This document shows, one piece after another, positions 57,901 to 64,000 of a stretch of DNA of 64,000 nt (positions within the stretch are counted from its first letter, which is position 1; every line of letters begins with the position of its first letter). Origin of the DNA: Isoetes taiwanensis (taxonomy: Eukaryota; Streptophyta; Lycopodiopsida; Isoetales; Isoetaceae). The stretch spans positions 1,315,138-1,379,137 of the forward strand of contig JAJEKV010000071.1 in NCBI GenBank assembly GCA_021234155.1, read 5' to 3'. The position numbers were made by a program, and so were the translations under genes. A model generated the notes under the pieces. The model made no database searches and had not been told where the DNA came from. It worked only from the letters and a program-made list of their open reading frames with translations.

Positions 57901-60900
57901 TGAAGGTAATTACTTGGAATTTGAGAGGAATTAAGGGTCCTTTAAAAAGGAAAAGGGCTCTTATTGCTCTTAAAGAGATGAAGGCAGATATAATCTTGTT
58001 GCAGGAGCACAGGCTTCCAGCCTTTGAGGCCTCAAAACTGGGTGAATGGATCTTCCCGAGTGGAGATTCTATTTGGGCCCCAGCTGATGGTACTAAAGGT
58101 GGGATTTGTATCTCTTGGACTGGATTGAAAAAGTTAGGCTCTTTCCTGCACCCTTCAGGCAGATGGCAGGTGGTTTTCTTGGAAATTGAGATGGAGCAAG
58201 TTGGAATTATTAATGTATATGCCTCAACCTCCCCTGAAGAAAGAGAGGAGCAGTGGAAAGAAATGTCAGATTGGTTACAAGGACAGAATACCAACAATTG
58301 GATATTAAGTGGAGATTTCAACAACACTCCTTCTTGGGAACAAAAGGCTGGTAAAAAGTTGAATATGTCAAGAGGTGAAAGGCTGGAGTGGGAAAAACTA
58401 GTTCATAATTTCATATACCATGCTCCCTCTTCTTCACATGCATATTCCTGGAGCAATAAAAGAAAAGGAGTGGATAGGGTGTACTGCTTACTTGACAGGT
58501 ATTATATCAATACATCAACCTTGACAGGATGGGATAACCTGACCATATCTAATGATTGTAGCAATTCTATTTCTGATCACTACCCCCAGATCTTGGACAC
58601 AGGTTATATGCCCCAAAATAAACCCACTGATATCCCATTTAAGTTTAATACCGACTGGCGAGCAATAAAGTTTTCTGTGATGACTACACTCGGTTCTACA
58701 GCTCCCTCAAGGACATAAACATAAGTGGATCTATGAAGGAATTCACCAATAGGGTCAAGCAGATAAAAAATTGGATTAAACAGTGGGGCAAGGTATGGAG
58801 CAGGAAAAAGAAACAGGAGAAGAGAGAAGTTTATCTGGAAATGAAAGAGGTTAGACAAAACCTTTTTATGGATAAATCTAATCTGGCTCTTCAACAGAGA
58901 GAAGAAATCCTAGAAAGGAAAGTCAAATTAATTGAGGAACATGAGGCAAAGAGCTTGGCAATCAAGAATAGAGGCCTGTATGTCAATTTGATGGATGATT
59001 GCAGCTCCAAATTTTTCTTCAGGGCTGCCAAGAGCAGGTTGATGAATAATGGGATAGTCTCAATAATGGATGACAGTCAGCTTGAGTTGTCCAAGCAGGA
59101 AGATATCCAAAAGTTATTTCACAATAAGTACAAGGGAGTTTTTTTGCAGCGATAAACATTGATAATTGTTGCATGGATGAGTTCTTTAGTTCACTTGGAC
59201 CTAAAGATGTGATGATTGATGATAACCAGCTCTGGTAGTCCCGCTTGAAGCAGAAATTTTGGGAGTCATAAGGAGCATGGCCCATGGGAAAAGCCCGGGC
59301 GGATGGCTTACCTCGAGAATTCTATGAGCATTTCTGGGGACTAATGTCCAAAGATCTTACAACCTTTGTACAGGGAGCTTGGCAAGCTGAGAGGTTGCAT
59401 CCTGCTATTAATGCTGGACTCATTGCCCTAGTCCCTAAGGTAGATAAGCCTACTACATTTTCTGACTGGAGGCCGATATCTCTGACCAATGTCACATACA
59501 AAATCATAGCCAAGATTTTTGCCAATAGATTGAAGAAAATCTTAATGTCAAAGATCAATCAAGTCCAATCAGGTTTTCTACCAGGGAGAAGCATCCTTGA
59601 TAATTTTATTGGTGCATATGAAGGACTGCATTGGAATAGAATTTCTAGCCAAGAATGTGTATTACTAAAGCTAGACTTTAAAAGGGCTTATGACACAATA
59701 GACTGGGGCTTCCTGTACAAAGCCATGTCCCAAATGGGCTTTTCAGAGGCAGTTGTAAAGAAGATAAATTTGGGTTTAATGTTGCAGGCCTTTCTGCTAG
59801 TTTTTGGTGAATGGCTCCCCCTCCCCTTTTTGAATGCAAAAGAGGAGGAGACAGGGGGCTGTCCCCGGCCCCCTATCTTTTCTTGATAGTTGCGAAATGG
59901 TAACGGGGTTATTCGAAACCGCAGCGTAACAACAAGATTAAGCGCCTAAAGCTTCACGAAACAAATGATACTAAATGCATTTATGCAAGTATGCGAGCGA
60001 TACGTTTGTGTTTCTCAAAAATCGAGGGGGCCAACATTCAAAACTTTCTTGCTGCTATGAGCAGGTTTTGGAAAAGCCTCGGGGAGTTGTTCTAAACAAG
60101 GATAAATGTGCAATTATATCCTCTAGCCCAGAGGATTATATTGAAGGGATCAAAGTTTGTGGTTACCAATCAGCCACCAAACTATTAGGTTTACCTTTGG
60201 CCCTCAACATGAGCCTACATGGCTTATGGGAGCCAATAGTCACCAAAATTAAAAAGAAGCTAAAGATGTACCCTAAGACTCTTTCTTTGGCTGGTAGAGT
60301 GGGGATAGTTAACAGTGTTATTGCCAGTTCTCATGTGTTTTTCTCATCAGCAATAATAGCAGACAAAAAGTCCTATCAGGAAATAGAGGCCATTATGAAA
60401 GAATTTATTTGGCAAGGTGCTCATATGGTGGGGTGGCAGTACCTAGCTCTCCCCAGAAAAAGGGGAGGTTTGGGGTGTAAGGATTTATTCTTGCAGGCTC
60501 AAGTCTTAGCAGCTAAACTAGTGTGGAGATCTCTGACTTCTTCCTCAAAGTCCCCTGCCCTTTACTTAATGAAATATTGGATTGGGAAGACGTCTTTAGT
60601 GGGAAGCCCATCTACTCCACATCATCTACCTGATTCTGCTTTCTATCAACTAAATCCGGCAATGGGCACATCTGCTATAATGAGGAGAGTTATCCAAGCT
60701 TGGAACAAAGTGTCTGTATGCTTTAAAGCCTGCCCAGTTGAAAATGTTTCAGATGACTTTAGTTTCTTTTGGCACCAGGGACTTACAGATGAGGATGATG
60801 GGTGCTTGGCTCTCAAACATCCCAGAAAATACAAAGAATGGAAACTCAAAGATCTCTGTACTGTGGGCAATATGGTCAGAGGGGATGATTGGAGACCATG

Positions 60901-61618
60901 GCAAGAAATCTCTGGCCTTGTGCAAGACACAGTATGCAATAGAAATATATATAATGTGTTAACTCGGCATCCTAGGAGTGGAGAAAGAAAAGAGCTCAAT
61001 TGGACTGTGGATGGTAGAGGTTACATAGTTTCCAAGATCTACTTAATGCTCTTGAATTCTAATGGAACGAAAGTTGCTCACCAATGGGGCTGTTCAGACT
61101 CAGAAGCTATAGCTGTTATCAGGAAAGGCTGGAAATTACAATGTGCCAGAAAGATTACCTTTTTCAGATGGTTAGTTCTGAATAAAAGTCTAAAGTCCAA
61201 TGCCTACCGTTCCAAATACAATGACCAGGCAATAGATAGCTGCCCTTTAGGCTGTGGCCAAGTTGAATCCTCAAGCCATATTTTTATTTGCCCATGGCTC
61301 CTCCTTTACGGAATTGGATTGGGGCCTATATTGGTGTCACTCCGAAGTCTGAGGAGGTGATTTTTTGTCTTCTTAGCAAATAGTTCCCCATTTCGGATAC
61401 AAATCGGAACTATCTGCATGTGGTCGATTTGGAAGCATAGAAACAATGTGGCTATAAACCACTCTCCACCTGATATAAATGCTCTTAAAACAATCCTTCA
61501 GCTTGAACTGGCTGATGCAGCTATGGCACATAGATTGTCTAAGGGATCCAATTATGATAAAAATTGGGATAAGTGGGTTCCTTTCAAGGATTTTACTCGT
61601 TTTCACTTCTTACTTTAG
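57900..61618 (+). pseudogene. LINE ORF2 (endonuclease and reverse transcriptase), inactivated
   Basis: 57900-58718 encodes an APE-type endonuclease with WNLRG, LLQEHRL, SGDFNN and SISDHYP catalytic motifs. After a frameshift near 58700, 58733-59155 is a linker. 59284-59886 is the reverse transcriptase N-half with PDGLP replaced by ADGLPREFYEHFW, SDWRPISL, QSGFLPGRSILDN and the first catalytic Asp in KLDFKRAYDTIDW. The sequence decays near 59815-59975 where domain 4 (QGCPLAP) should be. 59975-61360 resumes with KYASDTFVFL, in which the YADD box has become YASD, then the thumb and the zinc-binding tail CPLGCGQ...HIFIC. 61418-61618 is the last piece. At least three frameshifts and the altered catalytic box make it non-functional. 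Confidence 0.93.
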
Positions 61619-62228
61619 CAGTTTATCGATGTTGATATGATTATCGGTTAAGAAACATCACGAGGGAGGACATGCGAATGGTTCGGATAACACCAACCCA
61701 ATGTCACATCAAGAGGTTTGGAAGCCCTACTTTGGGTCAAAACAGAAACTATTATGATCAGAGCTCAAGGCGTATTCGGGCGGATGAAGATATATGGCAA
61801 TTCAAACAAGAACTCAAGCCGTATTTCCAAGATAAGCTTGGTATTTGTGAGGGAGCCGGAGTCCTGGATTCTTCATATTTTGGATGCGTGCATATGGGGT
61901 ACGTGGATTTGGATTACCTATTTGAATAAGTACGGATCAAGCATATGCGATTATAACTCTGGATGGAGTTATGGATGACTGATTTCGCCACTGATACACT
62001 TATCTTGATGGTCTGCTGAAAATATTTCCTTTCTTTCTTTGACTTGCATATCCAAACAGTGTTCTAGTTTATAAAAAATAGCCTCCTTGGGAGCGATAGG
62101 CCGTTTTTGTTTAAATGTGGCCTTATAACAGAGTTTATTCTCTGTATTTTGTATTACTATGTACCTTTTTGCATGTAATATAATATAATCACTGCCGTTT
62201 CTCCAAAAAAAAAAAAAAAAAAAAAAAA

Positions 62229-62764
62229 GAAAATCAATTACTTACTTGTGCCAGTGTTACCTCAGTCTGCCCTTTTCCGTCAATTTTACCGATCACTACA
62301 ATTGCTGCCATGAACCGTAAAATACAAAATATGGCATAAACTGCTTCTTGCTTGTGGATCGTCTGTTTCTGGCCTGCTGCCTGCTAGCAAATTCGGAACC
62401 CTAATCGTGGAATCCTTTGTACATCATTTCCTTCTAGAACCACTATTGTTCTATCGCCAATATTGAAACCTAATATGCCGTCACTAAAAATAATATGCAA
62501 ATACTAAAACATCCACAACCACACGATTTCCCCTCTTCTTTAAAATCAATGGCTAAAAACAGGGTGCACTCTCGAAATACTGTTTAGTACATGCACGTGA
62601 ATACATCATCCAAATCATAGGAAAACCTTAATGAAAAGCGTACAAAAAACCAAAAAAAAAACCCTCTGTTATTATGCTACATATTGGCATAACGAAATTT
62701 CAAGATACTTTGACAAATATTTTAAAAGGTCGAGACCATTATTGAATAAAGCGAGTCATGAAAT
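62229..62764. other. Flank of the LINE containing dispersed repeat copy 3
   Basis: 62470-62700 is the third copy of the dispersed repeat (AAATCAATGGCTAAAAACAG, GGTGCACTCTCGAAATACTG, CCAAATCATAGGAAAACCTT, TGTTATTATGCTACATATTG). At 62244-62325 the minus strand carries an exon-like stretch encoding MAAIVVIGKIDGKGQTEVTL followed by a GTAAGT donor; no partner exon or family is recognised. Confidence 0.7.
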
Positions 62765-63374
62765 CAGGGATAGGTTCTGTACGTATGAAACCTAAATTCA
62801 TGACGTATAAAGTTAAAAAATACGTATTTTTTTGAAAAATACGTATTTTATGTATTTTTTAGTCGTCGGCAGGAAAAAAAAAATTCGCGTACGCGAAACC
62901 TTCTGTTTTGCGTGAAAGTTTTTTCGCGTACCCGAAACAGTAAAACCGTGTATGCGATTTTTTTTTTTTTTATTTATTTATTTTTTTTTCCGCGTACGCG
63001 AAACATTCTGTATCCCGTACGCGAAAAAACTTTCGCGTACGCGATACAGAAGGTTTCGCGTAGGCAGTTTTCAAATTTCAAATCCGTAAAAAAAAAAAAA
63101 GAAAAAAAAGAAAAATAAATAAATATTTTTTTTCCGCGTACACGAATTCTTCTGTATCGCGTACGCGAAAAAACTTTCGCATACGCAAAACAGATGTTTC
63201 GCATACGCGAAAAAACTTTCGCGTACGCGAATTAGAAGGTTTCGCGTACACGAAAATCTTCCGATGCCGGAATTTTTTTTTGCTGTATTTTTTACGTTTT
63301 ATACGGCAAATATGTGTATCATACAATTCATACGTATTTCGTATAAAACGTACAGCGTATTGAACCTATCCCTG
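62765..63374. mobile_element. Non-autonomous hAT-like element (MITE) with internal CGCGTACGCG repeats
   Basis: The terminal inverted repeats are CAGGGATAGGTTCTGTACG (left) and CAGGGATAGGTTCAATACG (right end, reverse-complemented). They are flanked by identical 8-bp sequences CATGAAAT (62757-62764 and 63375-63382). An 8-bp duplication with CAGGG ends is typical of the hAT superfamily. The 610-bp element encodes no protein. Subterminal TACGTATTT words are repeated in both orientations, and the centre is a palindromic repeat. Confidence 0.9.
62883..63255. repeat. CGCGTACGCG palindromic repeat inside the hAT-like element
   Basis: About a dozen copies of TTCGCGTACGCGAAA or near variants (CGCGTACCCG, CGTATGCG, CGCATACGCG) occur in two blocks separated by A/T runs. 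Recurrent spacers are CCTTCTGT, CATTCTGTAT and AAACTTT. The two blocks are partly inverted copies of each other. The minus-strand frames here are repeat artefacts. Confidence 0.92.
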
Positions 63375-63382
63375 CATGAAAT

Positions 63383-64000
63383 ATCAACATCATTGTTTAT
63401 TCCAAAACAGATTAAACGGAAATGCCATTGTCTTCGTCTCTCATCAGTTATTGTACAGTCTGCAAAGTTGTGATGTGGTCAAATAGCTGAAGAAATATAG
63501 CTCTTTTGTTGGCAATATGACAATTAAGTACGCATTTTGAAATCCACCTATTATACCTCCAAACAACTTCTTAGCCACATAAACTTAGCTGGCTCTCTTA
63601 CTTTATAAATTTGATGTAAACCTTTGATGGTATTTGACGTGAATTTCATATCAATACTTGAGTACATGAATATAATGACAATGTGTATGCCTGCACTAAG
63701 TGATGAACAATAACAATTGAATAGGAGCATATATGCTAGAAGATTTTCAAAAATATTTTATCAAAGGATTCTTCGTACGCCTCCATAAAACCTTTGTACA
63801 CCTAGAATTCTATATTGTACGAAATTGTTAATTCTAGGCATCATGCTCTGAATGACAACACTTTTCATTACATCATTATTAACAGTTTAACCACTGATCT
63901 TTGGCGACAATCATTGATTAGGGATTTGCAGATCTTCATTGCTAACAGGGCCGTGCATTTTTTGTCCAACAAAATGCAGATAGAAAATTTATTGGAATTT
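63383..64000. other. Gene-free right edge
   Basis: AT-rich. No gene, RNA or repeat structure is recognised. Confidence 0.5.

Larger units (their letters stand above)
55400..62228 (+). mobile_element. Near full-length L1-type LINE retrotransposon
   Basis: The 6.8-kb element comprises a GC-rich 5' region, ORF1, ORF2 (endonuclease, reverse transcriptase, zinc-binding tail), a 3' UTR of about 580 bp and a 24-A tail (62205-62228). AAGAAAATC occurs at 55391-55399 and again directly at the poly(A) end (62227-62235), a plausible 9-bp target duplication, although some A residues are shared with the tail. Joining the flanks gives ...CAAAGAAAATC-AATTACTTAC. Frameshifts in both ORFs and a mutated catalytic box show that this copy is immobile unless helped in trans. 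Confidence 0.88.

Noticed and set aside
62912-63326. Minus-strand frames rich in SRTR/YAKVFSRTR
   Set aside because: They are repeat peptides from the CGCGTACGCG array inside the hAT-like element.

Overview
This is nuclear DNA of a land plant. The clearest host genes (an EXO70A-type exocyst subunit, two class III peroxidases, and fragments of a SYP1 syntaxin, a COPT copper transporter and a dicarboxylate/tricarboxylate carrier) have plant-type sequences and GT-AG introns. The background is AT-rich, and transposon and satellite DNA covers far more of the window than genes do. The repeat load and the presence of a DUF7869-like transposon protein would fit a large non-flowering plant genome such as a fern or gymnosperm. 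The species cannot be fixed from the sequence alone.

Layout. 1-1036: minisatellite of about 15 copies. 1037-4400: gene-free DNA with small tandem duplications and telomere-like words. 4407-10075: array of ~1.1 kb repeats split by a 1,640-bp solo LTR with an intact 5-bp target duplication. 10.1-15.8 kb: pyrimidine-rich tract, tRNA-like (SINE-type) repeats, no gene. 15849-19398: complete 12-exon EXO70 gene, minus strand. 19859-20623: deleted Mutator-like element. 20.8-22.3 kb: perfect hairpin and short repeats.

22.6-35.0 kb is the most unusual part. A decayed multi-exon minus-strand gene carries a ParB/sulfiredoxin-like motif, and an intron of it is filled with a palindromic CACGCCWGGCGTG array. 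A coiled-coil ORF and an acidic-protein ORF follow on the same strand, with more of the same palindromes between them. Next, on the plus strand, is a frameshifted DUF7869-like protein followed by a dispersed repeat that recurs twice in the window. 36.5-38.8 kb holds pieces of three unrelated host genes in one orientation, which suggests gene-fragment capture. 40.4-41.2 kb is a foldback element.

45.1-46.2 kb is a truncated LINE. 47.8-50.4 kb carries two tail-to-tail peroxidase genes, one apparently intact and one broken. 51.1-53.1 kb carries an aconitase fragment and a broken copper transporter. 53.8-55.2 kb is tandem repeats. 55400-62228 is a near full-length L1-type LINE with poly(A) and a likely target duplication, but an inactivated reverse transcriptase. 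62765-63374 is a non-autonomous hAT-like element (8-bp duplication) packed with CGCGTACGCG words.

Only EXO70 and the minus-strand peroxidase look fully functional. Most of the rest is the product of transposition, tandem amplification and gene decay. Four unrelated short-repeat families share one design: a GC-rich, CpG-containing or self-complementary core in AT-rich spacers.
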